Shown: positions 1-8,408, numbered from the stretch's first letter. The stretch: DNA of 64,000 nucleotides from Sporosarcina sp. Marseille-Q4943 (GCF_943736995.1 NZ_CALSFT010000002.1:992001-1056000); one strand, 5' to 3'. The notes: a model not told the origin generated them from the sequence alone. Program-made: numbers and translations.

Positions 1-1
1 A

Positions 2-337
2 ACGCCATCTGGCTCGACCGCCTATAATAAGGCTCTTGGTGGCGCGATTATCCATCCATCCTTGCATGCGATTCAACTGACCGAAATGGCTTCGATCAAC
101 AACCGCGTCTTCCGGACAGTCGGCTCTCCGCTCGTCCTGCCTGCGCATCATAGTTGTGTGCTGACGCCGGTTAAAGGGCCGGATTTCATGGTGACAATCG
201 ATCATTTACAACTGTTGCATAAAGATGTGAAATCTATCGAATATAAGGTGGCAGATGAGAAGGTCCGCTTTGGCAGATTTCGCCCGTTCCCGTTTTGGAC
301 GAGGGTCCACGATTCATTCATCGCAAGTGATGTGTGA
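2..337 (+). CDS. nadK: NAD kinase, C-terminal part (5' truncated by window)
   Basis: Makes NADP from NAD and ATP in the cytoplasm. The reading frame is open from the window edge and begins with [16 protein letters not shown], the NAD-binding TPTGSTAY-type motif of the PpnK/NadF family, and ends with the [12 protein letters not shown] tail typical of the Bacillus enzymes. The N-terminal half, with the GGDG motif, lies outside the window. It is directly followed, eight bases later, by an RluA-type synthase gene, the same order as ppnK-yjbO in B. subtilis, so the two are probably co-transcribed. Confidence 0.93.
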   Translation, partial: TPSGSTAYNKALGGAIIHPSLHAIQLTEMASINNRVFRTVGSPLVLPAHHSCVLTPVKGPDFMVTIDHLQLLHKDVKSIEYKVADEKVRFGRFRPFPFWTRVHDSFIASDV

Positions 338-344
338 AGGGGTC

Positions 345-1262
345 ATGGTTAAAAAGAAGTTCACCCTCGAATTCATCGTCGAACAGGACGGGGTCCTACT
401 TCGGGAATTCCTTCATAGTCACGGGATTTCCAAGCGGACATTGACGGCGGTGAAATATGACGGTGGCCTGCTGCTCGTGAACGGGTCGGAGCAGACGGTG
501 CGACATAAGTTGGAGAAAGGGGATGTTGTAACAGTCCAATTTCCTCCGGAAGAGCCGAGTGTCGGTCTTGTTCCTGAAACTGGCAATCTGTCAATTGTCT
601 ATGAAGATGAGGCGATATTAATCCTCGATAAACCGGCCGCCCAAGGAACGATTCCATCACGTGATCAGCCGAACGGGACGGTCGCGAATTTTGTGGCCGG
701 AAAATTCGAAGCTGAGCATGTCCCATCGACTGTGCATGTAGTGACAAGGCTGGATACGGATACATCAGGCCTTGTTTGTATAGCGAAAAACCGCCATATT
801 CATCATCTGCTCAGTGGACAGATGCAAACGACCGGCTTTGAGCGCAGTTATATTGCAATTGTTGAAGGGTATATAGAGAAGGGTGCAATCACCATTGAAC
901 AGCCGATCGGACGGAAGGACGGCAGCATCATCGAAAGGACGGTCCGGCAAGATGGCCAATATGCAAGGACAGATGTCCGAGTGCTCGGCCACTTTGAACG
1001 GAATGGCGAGCTATACACATCCGTTTCCTTGAAGTTGCATACAGGGCGGACTCATCAGATACGCGTCCATATGCAATGGCTCGGCCACCCGCTTGCAGGG
1101 GATGACTTGTATGGCGGCACGCGCAAGTTGATCTGTCGGCAGGCTCTGCATTGCGCCGCCATAGGCTTTCGACATCCGTTGACGAATGAGCCGATGACGT
1201 TTATGAGCGATTTGCCCGCAGACATGGTGCAGTTGAATCCTGTTTCGAGTCAATCAAAGTGA
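345..1262 (+). CDS. RluA-family rRNA/tRNA pseudouridine synthase (YjbO-like)
   Basis: Converts a specific uridine in structured RNA to pseudouridine. The 305-residue protein has an S4-like N-terminal RNA-binding part (about 12-70) and the catalytic domain with RLDTDTSG at 135-142, where D137 is the expected catalytic aspartate, and the [10 protein letters not shown] motif near the C-terminus. ATG 345 is chosen because GAAGG precedes it and the family begins here; an upstream in-frame start at 255 lies inside nadK. The target uridine cannot be read from sequence. Its 3' end overlaps the convergent prpE by 13 bp. A second RluA-type gene sits at 54103. Confidence 0.9.
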   Translation: MVKKKFTLEFIVEQDGVLLREFLHSHGISKRTLTAVKYDGGLLLVNGSEQTVRHKLEKGDVVTVQFPPEEPSVGLVPETGNLSIVYEDEAILILDKPAAQGTIPSRDQPNGTVANFVAGKFEAEHVPSTVHVVTRLDTDTSGLVCIAKNRHIHHLLSGQMQTTGFERSYIAIVEGYIEKGAITIEQPIGRKDGSIIERTVRQDGQYARTDVRVLGHFERNGELYTSVSLKLHTGRTHQIRVHMQWLGHPLAGDDLYGGTRKLICRQALHCAAIGFRHPLTNEPMTFMSDLPADMVQLNPVSSQSK

Positions 1263-1990
1263 GTGAATTTCTCTGGGATGAACGGTTGATTAGAAGGGAC
1301 GGAGACAATCTCCATTTCGGGATAGCGTACGGCTGTCAGTTTTCCGCCAAAAACACATCCCGTATCGATATTGACCGTCCGGTTGACGAATCTCGCTTCC
1401 GTAACCGGAGTATGCCCATAGACGATCCATGCGTCTCCAAAATATTTCTTCGCCCAGTCCCTTCTGACGGGTCGGCCGTCCGGAAGCGTTTCGCCGGTCG
1501 TATCCCCGTAGAGGACAAACGATTGTACTTTTTTTGAAAATGGTTCTCCAATCATCTGTTCACGGATTCCTGCGTGTGCGATAATGAGTTTTCCGCTGTC
1601 CAGATTTTCGTATAAAGGCAAAGCTTCATAGAATTGTCTATAGCGATCCAAGAAGCGCATTTTTTCCTTCGGAGACAAGGCATTCAACTCCGCAACAGTC
1701 GTTTCAAGTCCATTCTTTTGTTGGACGTTGCGGCCTTTTGAGAAACGATAAAGTTTGTTGCAATGGTTGCCGGGGGAATAGATAAGTCTATGATTATCTT
1801 GCAGCTTGAACATCAATTCCAGCGTTTTCAATGATGCAGGACCCCGATCCATTGCGTCGCCTACAAAAGCGAGCTGCCTTCCATCCATATGTAATGGCAA
1901 TCCCGATGTGAATGAATAGCCGAGCTTGTCAATGAGCGACAGCAATTCATCATAGCATCCGTGAATATCGCCAATAATATCAAGTTTCAT
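1250..1990 (-). CDS. prpE: Bis(5'-nucleosyl)-tetraphosphatase PrpE
   Basis: Metallophosphatase that splits diadenosine tetraphosphate (Ap4A) and can act on phosphotyrosine in B. subtilis. The 246-residue protein has the calcineurin-like metal motifs in order: GDIHG (7-11), GDAMDRG (44-50), GNHCNK (74-79) and a later HAG and GHTPV. The ATG follows AAAAGGAGAATCGAT. It is the equivalent of yjbP, the gene next to yjbO in B. subtilis, but here it is convergent with the rluA-type gene and divergent from mgtE. In B. subtilis prpE influences spore germination, which fits the spore-gene surroundings. Confidence 0.93.
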   Translation of the reverse strand: MKLDIIGDIHGCYDELLSLIDKLGYSFTSGLPLHMDGRQLAFVGDAMDRGPASLKTLELMFKLQDNHRLIYSPGNHCNKLYRFSKGRNVQQKNGLETTVAELNALSPKEKMRFLDRYRQFYEALPLYENLDSGKLIIAHAGIREQMIGEPFSKKVQSFVLYGDTTGETLPDGRPVRRDWAKKYFGDAWIVYGHTPVTEARFVNRTVNIDTGCVFGGKLTAVRYPEMEIVSVPSNQPFIPEKFTHFD

Positions 1991-2078
1991 ATCGATTCTC
2001 CTTTTAAGAGTTGTTACTTACTATCATACCTTTATTACTGTATTTCAAGCATGTCGGAGCGGAAAGGAAGGTGCAGCC

Positions 2079-3452
2079 ATGACTGTAAATGAAGAAATTC
2101 GCGATGAAAGTATTATCGACGAAGAAAAACTGATAAATTCATTGGAACAGCAAGATATTAAAACGTTCCGTGATGAATATTTAACGCTTCACCCATATGA
2201 TCGAGCTGTTTTCTATGAGAAGGTGGACATACATCATCGAAAAACGATGTATTTTTTCCTTTCTCCGAAAGAGTTGGCGGAAATATTCGAGACGAGTGAA
2301 ATCGATGAAGACGAATATAAGCAGTTCCTTCAGGAGATGGACACGACTTATGCCGCGGACATGATTTCCCACATGTTCGTCGACAATGCGGTAGATGTCC
2401 TGAAAGAACTTGATAAGGCACAGATTGCCAGCTATTTGACATTAATGAACAAAGAAGCGGCTGCACAAATCAAATCCCTCTTGCATTACGAAGAATATAC
2501 CGCAGGTTCGATCATGACGACGGAATATGTGTCGATTCCTCAATATTCGACTGTGCGATCTGCCATGACGATTCTGCGGAATGAAGCCCCGTCTGCGGAA
2601 ACGATTTATTATGTGTTCGTCGTCGATGAGGATAATCGCTTGACAGGAGTCGTTTCGCTCCGTGATTTGATCATTACGGATGAGGACACGTTAATACAGT
2701 CGATCATGAATGAGCGCGTCGTCAGCGTGCTCGTCTCGGATGACCAGGAAGACGTCGCAAGGACGACCCAGGACTATAACTTGCTAGCGGTTCCGGTCGT
2801 CGATTTCCAGCAGCATATGTTGGGGATTATTACAGTTGACGATATTATCGACGTTTTAGATGAAGAAGCATCTGATGACTACTCCAAACTTGCTGCCGTA
2901 TCCAATATGGACTCCTTTGATAAGACGTCGCTTTCAGCGGCAAAGAAGAGAATCCCTTGGCTGATCATCCTGTTGGTGCTCGGCATGCTGACCGCAAATC
3001 TGATTGACCTATTCACCGATACGATTTCGCAAGTCGCTCTGCTTGCCGCATTCATCCCGTTAATTGCCGGGACGGCCGGAAATAGCGGGACACAGGCGCT
3101 AGCGGTTGCTGTTCGCGGAATAGCGACTCGTGACGTTGAGGATGAGAGCAAGTTCAAACTGTTATTGCGGGAGGCCGGCACGGGGTTGATAACCGGACTC
3201 ATATGCGCCATCTTTGTCGTCGGCCTCATTTTCATTTGGAAGCATGAATTCATCATTGCGTTGCTCGTCGGTGCGGCAATATTAGTTTCCATCTTTGTCG
3301 CAACAATTTCCGGATCGTTCATTCCGCTCTTCATGCACCGGATGAAAATCGACCCAGCCGTCGCGTCCGGCCCATTCATCACGACATTGAATGACGTTAT
3401 CAGCATTATCATCTATCTCGGATTGGCAACGATGTTCATCGGCAGCCTCTGA
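2079..3452 (+). CDS. mgtE: Magnesium transporter MgtE
   Basis: Mg2+-selective channel of the cytoplasmic membrane. The 457-residue protein has the family layout: an acidic MgtE N-domain (about 15-115), two CBS domains (about 138-262) that sense cytosolic Mg2+, a plug helix, and five membrane helices (about 290-455) containing the PLIAGTAGNSGTQ pore motif. The ATG follows AAAGGAAGGTG. The gap to the divergent prpE is only 88 bp, too short for an M-box riboswitch, so leader control of the kind known for some Bacillus mgtE genes is absent. A CorA-type transporter is at 37370. Confidence 0.95.
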   Translation: MTVNEEIRDESIIDEEKLINSLEQQDIKTFRDEYLTLHPYDRAVFYEKVDIHHRKTMYFFLSPKELAEIFETSEIDEDEYKQFLQEMDTTYAADMISHMFVDNAVDVLKELDKAQIASYLTLMNKEAAAQIKSLLHYEEYTAGSIMTTEYVSIPQYSTVRSAMTILRNEAPSAETIYYVFVVDEDNRLTGVVSLRDLIITDEDTLIQSIMNERVVSVLVSDDQEDVARTTQDYNLLAVPVVDFQQHMLGIITVDDIIDVLDEEASDDYSKLAAVSNMDSFDKTSLSAAKKRIPWLIILLVLGMLTANLIDLFTDTISQVALLAAFIPLIAGTAGNSGTQALAVAVRGIATRDVEDESKFKLLLREAGTGLITGLICAIFVVGLIFIWKHEFIIALLVGAAILVSIFVATISGSFIPLFMHRMKIDPAVASGPFITTLNDVISIIIYLGLATMFIGSL

Positions 3453-3511
3453 ACGGGAAAAGAACTTCATTCCCGTTAGGCGCATATACTACGGAAAAAG
3501 GGGGAATCAAC

Positions 3512-3904
3512 ATTTCCTACAATGAACCGTTGATATTTGTGCAGGGGCCTCCCGTCTATGTGAAGACGAAGGCATCCGTCTTTGAAGAAGAAAGCACGTC
3601 CGTCTTCGTCCCGAAAGATGAATCGATAAGGGAGACAATCGACATCAAGTCATCCGTCCAAACAGCAAGCCACGTTGTCAACCCCGCCATTATGCGCAAA
3701 ATACGCTACTTGAACGAACCGTTCCAGAAGCAGGCATACTCACCGCTTCAATTCATCGTGGAAGGCGATATCGTCAAAGGTGCGATTCAAAAAGTGGAGG
3801 ATGACATTTTGTGGATCGAATCCAATGACATGATAACTGAAATTGAAATAGCGAAGATAGAAGACGTCCTATGGCGCGGGCAGCCATTTGACACAAGATC
3901 ATAA
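3512..3904 (+). CDS. cotO: Spore coat protein CotO family
   Basis: Coat/exosporium morphogenetic protein. The 130-residue product has a CotO-like N-terminus (NEPLIFVQGPPVY), a lysine/serine-rich middle and a conserved C-terminal part (ISYLN-like IRYLNEPF...QFIVEGD). The position beside cotZ matches yjbX (cotO)-cotZ of B. subtilis. Start choice is uncertain: the only good Shine-Dalgarno site (GGGGG at 3500-3504) is 7 bases before an ATT codon at 3512; the nearest conventional codon is TTG 3530, with no Shine-Dalgarno, and would remove SYNEPL, which resembles the start of known CotO proteins. I favour ATT, at moderate confidence. Confidence 0.8.
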   Translation: MSYNEPLIFVQGPPVYVKTKASVFEEESTSVFVPKDESIRETIDIKSSVQTASHVVNPAIMRKIRYLNEPFQKQAYSPLQFIVEGDIVKGAIQKVEDDILWIESNDMITEIEIAKIEDVLWRGQPFDTRS

Positions 3905-3945
3905 AAACAAAGCGGACCGAAGTAATCGGTCCGCTTTGTTTTTCG
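3905..3945 (+). terminator. Terminator after cotO
   Basis: AAAGCGGACCG and CGGTCCGCTTT flank a 7-base loop and are followed by a T run. A-rich sequence on the other side means it could also act on the minus strand. Confidence 0.85.
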
Positions 3946-3952
3946 TCTCCTT

Positions 3953-3991
3953 TAAATCGAAAAACTGCCCGATCGGAATTCGATCGGGCAG
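3953..3991 (-). terminator. Terminator after cotZ
   Basis: Minus-strand hairpin CTGCCCGATCG/CGATCGGGCAG with a 5-base loop, followed on the minus strand by TTTTTCG. It lies 23 bases beyond the cotZ stop codon. Confidence 0.8.
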
Positions 3992-4014
3992 AGTCAGCAT
4001 CACAGGTTATTCCT

Positions 4015-4578
4015 TCAATCGTCGTCACAATCGATGAAAACGTCTTTCACGCATTGGATTCCACAGAAGCATTTCAAGTCGACTGTAACGCAAGTGCCTG
4101 TCGCTTCGAAGTTTTCTACTTCGCAAATTGCGTCGAGATCTAATTTGCCATCTTTGAACAAATCGACTCTACGTCCTCTGGAATCACGCGGTTCAAGTAC
4201 TTGAATTGTTGCGCAGCAATTGTCGAAAATGTTTTGAACTCTGAAGAAAATCGAGAAACATGTTGCACAGTCTCTTCGACCTTGGTCGGAGGTTGTGTTA
4301 TCACCATCATCGAACCTTCTTCTTCTCTTGAACATTGCTTTGAATGGATTACCTTTTTCGTCCAATAGCATGAACACACGCGTATTGGCCCGTTGTCGTG
4401 CAGGGCTTACAAGGCTACCGAGCGGAGTCAGGAAACAGTCGGTTCTGCAGTCGTCACAATCAAGATCATCCCGAATATCCTGCACACGCTTAATCGCGCG
4501 GACTACTTCGCAGATGCAATTGTCGTGGCGCCGCACATCCCGTACATCACCGACATCTTCATTTCTTCCACATCCCAT
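4015..4578 (-). CDS. cotZ: Cysteine-rich spore coat protein CotZ/CotY family
   Basis: Structural protein of the outer coat/crust (or exosporium, as ExsY) that assembles into disulfide-linked sheets. The 187-residue product begins MGCGRNEDVGDVRD, has cysteine clusters (CICEVVRAIKRVQD, CDDCRTDCF, CATCFSIFF, NCCATIQVLEP) and ends with LKCFCGIQCVKDVFIDC, all hallmarks of the family. The ATG follows AAAGGAGGTGGAATGA. It is convergent with cotO. Sequence alone does not separate CotZ from CotY; the symbol is given by synteny. Confidence 0.92.
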   Translation of the reverse strand: MGCGRNEDVGDVRDVRRHDNCICEVVRAIKRVQDIRDDLDCDDCRTDCFLTPLGSLVSPARQRANTRVFMLLDEKGNPFKAMFKRRRRFDDGDNTTSDQGRRDCATCFSIFFRVQNIFDNCCATIQVLEPRDSRGRRVDLFKDGKLDLDAICEVENFEATGTCVTVDLKCFCGIQCVKDVFIDCDDD

Positions 4579-4607
4579 TCATTCCACCTCCTTTTCTCAA
4601 CTCCCTA

Positions 4608-4616
4608 TACCTTATG
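4608..4616 (-). promoter_or_regulatory. Candidate sigma-K -10 element for cotZ
   Basis: Minus-strand CATAAGGTA fits the sigma-K -10 consensus CATANNNTA and lies about 30 bases before the cotZ start. A convincing -35 AC motif at 16-17 bases was not found, so this rests on the -10 and on cotZ being a known late mother-cell gene. Confidence 0.4.
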
Positions 4617-4653
4617 CGTATGATTGCTCAGGGCTAGGGCAAACATCACGTAG

Positions 4654-4684
4654 TGAATAAAAAACTTGTGCAATCGCCATACTG
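4654..4684 (+). promoter_or_regulatory. Sigma-G-type promoter of the spoVA-like operon
   Basis: TGAATA (4654-4659), 18 bases, CATACTG (4678-4684) is close to the B. subtilis sigma-G consensus TGAATA-N17/18-CATACTA. The expected start point is about 7 bases downstream, giving a very short leader before the lipoprotein gene. spoVA is a sigma-G operon in B. subtilis. Confidence 0.65.
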
Positions 4685-4697
4685 TTAAAAAAAGGGG

Positions 4698-5099
4698 ATG
4701 ATGGATATTCGTCAATTGATAACGATGCTTTGCGTGCTTCTTCTGCTGTCCGGATGTATTCCAAATGAATATAAATTCGAGAATTATACAGATGAGGACA
4801 CAAGTGAGGCGGAGGAGTTATTGAAGGGTGATGATCGAATCAAAGGGGTTGCTGCGCTTTTTCATGAAGATCATTTACTCGTTGGCATTCGTGTAAAGAC
4901 CTTTTCCAGGTTCAATAAAAGGAAAATCGCCGCCGAAATGGAGAAGAAGCTCAAAAAAGAATATCCGGATCTCTCGGTCTTCGTTTCTGCAGACAGCAAA
5001 ATTTTAACGGAAACGAATAAACTTATTTTGAAAAATGATGAAAGAGGTTTGAAGAAAAAAATCCATCATTTGATAACACTAGCGGAGGAAGAGACATAA
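4698..5099 (+). CDS. YhcN/YlaJ-like sporulation lipoprotein
   Basis: Predicted lipoprotein of 133 residues: hydrophobic signal peptide ending LLLLSGC with the lipobox cysteine at residue 20, then an acidic linker and an alpha/beta domain (AALFHEDHLLVGIRV...LKKEYPDLSVFVSAD) of the YhcN/YlaJ type. Start ATG 4698 or 4701 follows AAAAAGGGG very closely. The stop overlaps the spoVAC start by one base (TAATG), so translation is coupled. YhcN/YlaJ-type lipoproteins occur in the spoVA2-class operons, which makes a role in the spore inner membrane likely. Confidence 0.75.
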   Translation: MMDIRQLITMLCVLLLLSGCIPNEYKFENYTDEDTSEAEELLKGDDRIKGVAALFHEDHLLVGIRVKTFSRFNKRKIAAEMEKKLKKEYPDLSVFVSADSKILTETNKLILKNDERGLKKKIHHLITLAEEET

Positions 5100-5554
5100 T
5101 GAACAAAGACAAATATGCAAAGCTCGAGCAGGGGATCACTCCGAAACCGCCGATCTTGAAAAATCTCATTAAAGCATTCCTCGTAGGCGGCACCATTTGT
5201 CTCATCGCCCAGTTCATTGCGCTATTCTATATGACTTTCTTCGATTTCACTGAACGGACAGCGAGCAATCCGACAGTAGCGACGATGATTTTCATTTCGA
5301 TGCTGCTAACCGGATTTGGCGTCTATAAAAAAATTGGACAAGTTGGCGGAGCCGGTGCAGCAGTCCCGATTACCGGATTCGGCAACGCTGTCGTGTCAGC
5401 GGCAATCGAACATAGATCGGAAGGCTATGTGTTAGGGGTCGGAGGAAACATCTTTAAACTGGCGGGCTCCGTTATTTTGTATGGCGTATTTTCAGCCTTT
5501 CTCGTTGCACTCATCAAGACGATATTAGTGAAGGTGGGAGTCGTTTCATGGTAA
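5099..5554 (+). CDS. spoVAC: Stage V sporulation protein AC
   Basis: Membrane protein of the SpoVA channel that moves dipicolinic acid into the forespore and out during germination; SpoVAC is described as a mechanosensitive channel. The 151-residue protein has a cytosolic N-terminus (ITPKPPILKNLIKAF) and about four membrane helices with the GGAGAAVPITGFGNAVVSAAIE segment shared with SpoVAEb. It overlaps spoVAD by 7 bases. Confidence 0.95.
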   Translation: MNKDKYAKLEQGITPKPPILKNLIKAFLVGGTICLIAQFIALFYMTFFDFTERTASNPTVATMIFISMLLTGFGVYKKIGQVGGAGAAVPITGFGNAVVSAAIEHRSEGYVLGVGGNIFKLAGSVILYGVFSAFLVALIKTILVKVGVVSW

Positions 5555-6549
5555 TGAAAGGCCTGTTGACATTCCCTTCGACACCTTCCATCGTAGCAAC
5601 CGGCGTAACGGCAGGGCCGCTTGAAAAGAAAAGCGCTTACAAGACAAGTTTCGATAAGATGTTTGAAGATGAACGATGCGGTATGGAAACGAATGAACAA
5701 GGCCATGCAAAGCTGATGGAAGATGCATGTATGATTGCTTTGAGCAAGGTCGATAAAATACCGGCGGATGCCGATTTTTTATTGACTGGAGACCTCGTCA
5801 ATCAGATGACGCCTTCGAGCTTCTTCGCGACAACTGTCGGTATTCCGTATATCGGCATGTTTTCGGCGTGCGCAACTTCGGTCTCATCTTTGCTCCTCGC
5901 TGCACTTTTAACAGAATCGGGAATGTCGAAACTCTCCATTGCTGGATCATCAAGCCAGCATAATGCGATTGAAAGGCAATTTCGGTATCCGTTGGAATAT
6001 GGCGCGCAGAAAGGGGAGACAGCCCAGTGGACTGTGACTGCAGCAGGAGCAGCAGCTGTTGCGCCTTTCCAAGAAGGAGCTCCTTCCATAGAACGGGGAA
6101 CGATTGGCATAGCGATTGATATGGGATTGACTGATCCATTGAATATGGGGGCTGCCATGGCACCTGCAGCAGCAGATACGTTGAAGCGGCATTTGGAGGG
6201 GCATGGGACTTCTGTGAACGACTACGATCTAATTATGACCGGGGATTTAGCGAAAGTGGGCTTTACAATTTTTAAGGAGCTCGCTAAAAACCAGGGGATA
6301 ACGGAATTTGGAAACTTCAGTGACGCGGGTGTGGAGTTTTACGGCAACAACCCTGATTTCATGGCAGGCGCTAGCGGGGCGGGATGCTCAGCTGCCGTCT
6401 ATTTTTCGGATGTCTATCAGAAGCTGATCGACAAAGAATATAAAAAAGTACTGTTAATTGCTACCGGGGCGCTGCTTTCCCCTTTGTCGTACCAGCAAGG
6501 CGATACGATTCCGTGCATCGCGCACGCGGTCGAACTAACGATGAAATGA
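5548..6549 (+). CDS. spoVAD: Stage V sporulation protein AD
   Basis: Soluble, thiolase-fold protein that binds dipicolinic acid at the inner membrane during uptake. The 333-residue product starts KGLLTFPSTPSIVATGVTAGPLEKKS and carries the conserved MFSACATSVSSL segment at the position of the thiolase active-site loop, plus FYGNNPDFMAGASGAGC, both typical of SpoVAD. It lies between spoVAC and spoVAEb in a tightly packed operon. No damage seen. Confidence 0.96.
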   Translation: MVMKGLLTFPSTPSIVATGVTAGPLEKKSAYKTSFDKMFEDERCGMETNEQGHAKLMEDACMIALSKVDKIPADADFLLTGDLVNQMTPSSFFATTVGIPYIGMFSACATSVSSLLLAALLTESGMSKLSIAGSSSQHNAIERQFRYPLEYGAQKGETAQWTVTAAGAAAVAPFQEGAPSIERGTIGIAIDMGLTDPLNMGAAMAPAAADTLKRHLEGHGTSVNDYDLIMTGDLAKVGFTIFKELAKNQGITEFGNFSDAGVEFYGNNPDFMAGASGAGCSAAVYFSDVYQKLIDKEYKKVLLIATGALLSPLSYQQGDTIPCIAHAVELTMK

Positions 6550-6558
6550 GTGGTCTGA

Positions 6559-6921
6559 TTGTTTTCGATTTACATTACCTCCTTCATAGTCGGCGGGCTA
6601 ATTTGTGTCATCGGCCAGCTGATGTTTGACGTGGCAAAGCTGACACCGGCTCATACTCTTTGCACACTTGTCGTGGCGGGCTCCATTTTAGACGGTTTCG
6701 GCTTATATGAACCGCTAATTGATTTTGCAGGCACTGGTGCGACGATTCCAATTACATCATTCGGCAATGCATTGACCCATGGAGCTCTCGCCGAAGCTGA
6801 AAAACATGGCCTCATCGGTGTTTTGACCGGAATGTTTGAAGTGACGAGTTCGGGAATCAGCGCCGCCATCCTATTCGGATTTATCGCCTCATTTATTTTC
6901 AAGCCGAAGGGCACCATTTAA
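6559..6921 (+). CDS. spoVAEb: Stage V sporulation protein AE (SpoVAEb type)
   Basis: Small channel subunit of the SpoVA complex, 120 residues and about four membrane helices, containing GTGATIPITSFGNALTHGAL, the counterpart of the SpoVAC motif. TTG 6559 is the only usable start: an in-frame TGA immediately precedes it, and GAGTGG lies a few bases upstream. The operon ends here; spoVAA, AB, AEa and AF are absent, so this is the short AC-AD-AEb type. Confidence 0.93.
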   Translation: MFSIYITSFIVGGLICVIGQLMFDVAKLTPAHTLCTLVVAGSILDGFGLYEPLIDFAGTGATIPITSFGNALTHGALAEAEKHGLIGVLTGMFEVTSSGISAAILFGFIASFIFKPKGTI

Positions 6922-6962
6922 AATTTCCTGTGCAAACGCCCCCTTCTTCTCTCCGCTATCTG

Positions 6963-6971
6963 CATAGGATA
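6963..6971 (+). promoter_or_regulatory. Candidate sigma-K -10 element for the yjcZ-type gene
   Basis: CATAGGATA fits CATANNNTA and lies 26 bases before the small gene. The -35 region shows no clear AC motif at the right spacing. The same nine bases occur before two other probable spore genes in this window (36543 and 55969). Confidence 0.4.
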
Positions 6972-6996
6972 GACGGAAGGGAAGGAGGGATTTTTT

Positions 6997-7134
6997 ATGT
7001 TCGGTGGATGCTATCATGGCGGTTACGGCGGCGGAGGATATGGCGGGTATGGAAGAGGATATGGCGGTTCCACTTTCGTACTGATTGTTGTTCTCTTCAT
7101 CTTGCTAATCATCGTTGGCGCTACCTTTGTCTAA
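6997..7134 (+). CDS. YjcZ-family tiny sporulation membrane protein
   Basis: A 45-residue peptide: glycine/tyrosine-rich N-terminus ([17 protein letters not shown]) followed by one membrane helix with the family signature [34 protein letters not shown] precedes the ATG. Members of this tiny transmembrane family are widespread in spore-formers and found in spores; the molecular role is unknown. The spoVIF gene follows after 18 bases. Confidence 0.9.
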   Translation: MFGGCYHGGYGGGGYGGYGRGYGGSTFVLIVVLFILLIIVGATFV

Positions 7135-7152
7135 GGAGGAGGGAGAAACAGT

Positions 7153-7407
7153 ATGAATGACTCTTTTTTTAAAAAGATAGAATCGAAAACCGGCGTTCCG
7201 ATGGAAGAAGTATTTGCATTGGCGAACGCAATCCAATATGCGGATTTCAGTGATGAGCGACAAGTGCGGAAAATCGTCCGAAAAGTAGGCCGGCTTGCAA
7301 ACAAGGAAGTCCCACCGCATATGGAAGATGAACTCGTAAAATCAATCGTCAAAAACGGCAGCTCCGTAAACTTCAATGACATACAAAGAATGATGGGCCA
7401 ATCCTAA
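7153..7407 (+). CDS. spoVIF: Stage VI sporulation protein F
   Basis: Coat-assembly factor; in B. subtilis SpoVIF (YjcC) stabilises the late coat regulator GerR. The 84-residue protein (FFKKIESKTGVPMEEVFALANAI...DERQVRKIVRKVGRLANK...DELVKSIVKNG...IQRMM) has the helical family pattern and usual length. A strong AAGGAGGAGGG site precedes the ATG. It probably shares a transcript with the yjcZ-type gene. Confidence 0.9.
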   Translation: MNDSFFKKIESKTGVPMEEVFALANAIQYADFSDERQVRKIVRKVGRLANKEVPPHMEDELVKSIVKNGSSVNFNDIQRMMGQS

Positions 7408-7585
7408 CCCGTATTACAACCTCTTACCCGTAAGACCCAGTGGAATAAAGACGTTCAACCTATGTAGTAGACCAGTGAAACTAGTAGAAATACATCATTT
7501 TACGATTATTTCTCATAACTATGTTTCATGTGTTATGAATATGGTTAAAGGGTATGTGAGGAAATAATGTAAAGGGGTGTGGGAA

Positions 7586-7891
7586 ATGGGCTATATTCTA
7601 CCGGTCCAGCCGATGCAAGCAGAAATTTACGCGAATCGAATGAACGCTGAACGCAATAATTTTGCATATGTCGATCGGGTGGAAAAAGTTAAATTCGATA
7701 CGGATCTGATGGATAAATTCGAGGATTCGCTTCGCCATGAGCAAGAGCGGATTATGGAGGACAGGGAACCGAACGTTGCCAAATCCCGCCCTCCTTACTT
7801 GAAAGGATTCATTTATCCGAATCCTGCCAACCTATCGCCAGAAATTGCTCATCTCGTAGGAAAAGGCCTCACAGTGAACGAATACGCGTAA
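7586..7891 (+). CDS. Conserved hypothetical protein (MGYILPV type)
   Basis: Predicted soluble 101-residue protein starting MGYILPVQPMQAEIYANRMN, with a charged helical middle and a C-terminal PPYLKGFIYPNPANLSPEIAHLVGKGLTVNEYA. I do not recognise a function. ATG 7586 is chosen because AAAGGGG ends 8 bases upstream; a GTG at 7577 overlaps that site. It stands alone between spoVIF and a strong terminator. Confidence 0.7.
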   Translation: MGYILPVQPMQAEIYANRMNAERNNFAYVDRVEKVKFDTDLMDKFEDSLRHEQERIMEDREPNVAKSRPPYLKGFIYPNPANLSPEIAHLVGKGLTVNEYA

Positions 7892-7900
7892 ATGAATGAG

Positions 7901-7949
7901 AAAAGAGCAGAACTGAAACCAGTCAACGGTTTGCAGTTCTGCTCTTTTT
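7901..7949. terminator. Bidirectional terminator
   Basis: AAAAGAGCAGAACTG and CAGTTCTGCTCTTTT form a 15-bp stem flanked by A and T runs. It separates the hypothetical gene from the convergent yjcHGF operon and can serve both. Confidence 0.88.
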
Positions 7950-7967
7950 CATTCGCAAAATCAATAC

Positions 7968-8405
7968 TTATTGAGGAGTGATCTCCTTTTCCATCGCTCT
8001 GTGCGGAATATCCGCATCCATGAATTCGGGTGACGTAACCGTATAACCGAGCTTTTCATAGAATGGCACGGCATATGATTGTGCGTTCAGAACAATTTTC
8101 GTCATTCCCGCTAATTTTGCATGTTTTTCAAGTTCATGCATGATGAGGTTGCCGAGATGCTTCCCGCGCAATTCCTTCAACACACATACTCGCTCTACTT
8201 TACCGATTCCTGGACCGATTTCACGGATGCGCCCTGCTCCGATCGGCTGCCGATCATCATATACGATGAAATGGGAAGCGGTATTATCGAACTCGTCGAT
8301 TTCAAGACTTAATGGTACCCCTTGTTCATCCACAAAAACTTTTTTTCGCACATCATACGCGTCTTCCCGTTCACGATCAGAACGGGCAATCTTCACTTCA
8401 ATCAA
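7968..8405 (-). CDS. yjcF: GNAT acetyltransferase YjcF
   Basis: Predicted N-acetyltransferase of 145 residues. Visible are the N-terminal EREDAYDVRKKVFVDEQGV, the acetyl-CoA-binding RVCVLKELRGKHLGNLIMHELEKHA (RGxG-type loop) and NAQSYAVPFYEKLGY. The substrate is unknown. The start is TTG 8405, three bases after the yjcG stop, so it is the last gene of a yjcH-yjcG-yjcF operon arranged as in B. subtilis. Confidence 0.88.
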   Translation of the reverse strand: MIEVKIARSDREREDAYDVRKKVFVDEQGVPLSLEIDEFDNTASHFIVYDDRQPIGAGRIREIGPGIGKVERVCVLKELRGKHLGNLIMHELEKHAKLAGMTKIVLNAQSYAVPFYEKLGYTVTSPEFMDADIPHRAMEKEITPQ

Positions 8406-8408
8406 TCT

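Noticed and set aside
1259..1551. Open frames on both strands inside prpE
   Set aside because: They mirror the codon pattern of prpE, have no ribosome site and no recognisable product.
1991..2078. M-box (ykoK) riboswitch before mgtE
   Set aside because: Only 88 bp separate the divergent genes and no terminator or M-box consensus is visible.
2879..3412. 177-residue frame antisense to mgtE
   Set aside because: Its sequence is the antisense of the mgtE membrane domain, and no start site signal is present.
4295..4660. Frames opposite cotZ
   Set aside because: Arise from the cotZ codons; Ser/Arg-rich low-complexity product and no ribosome site.
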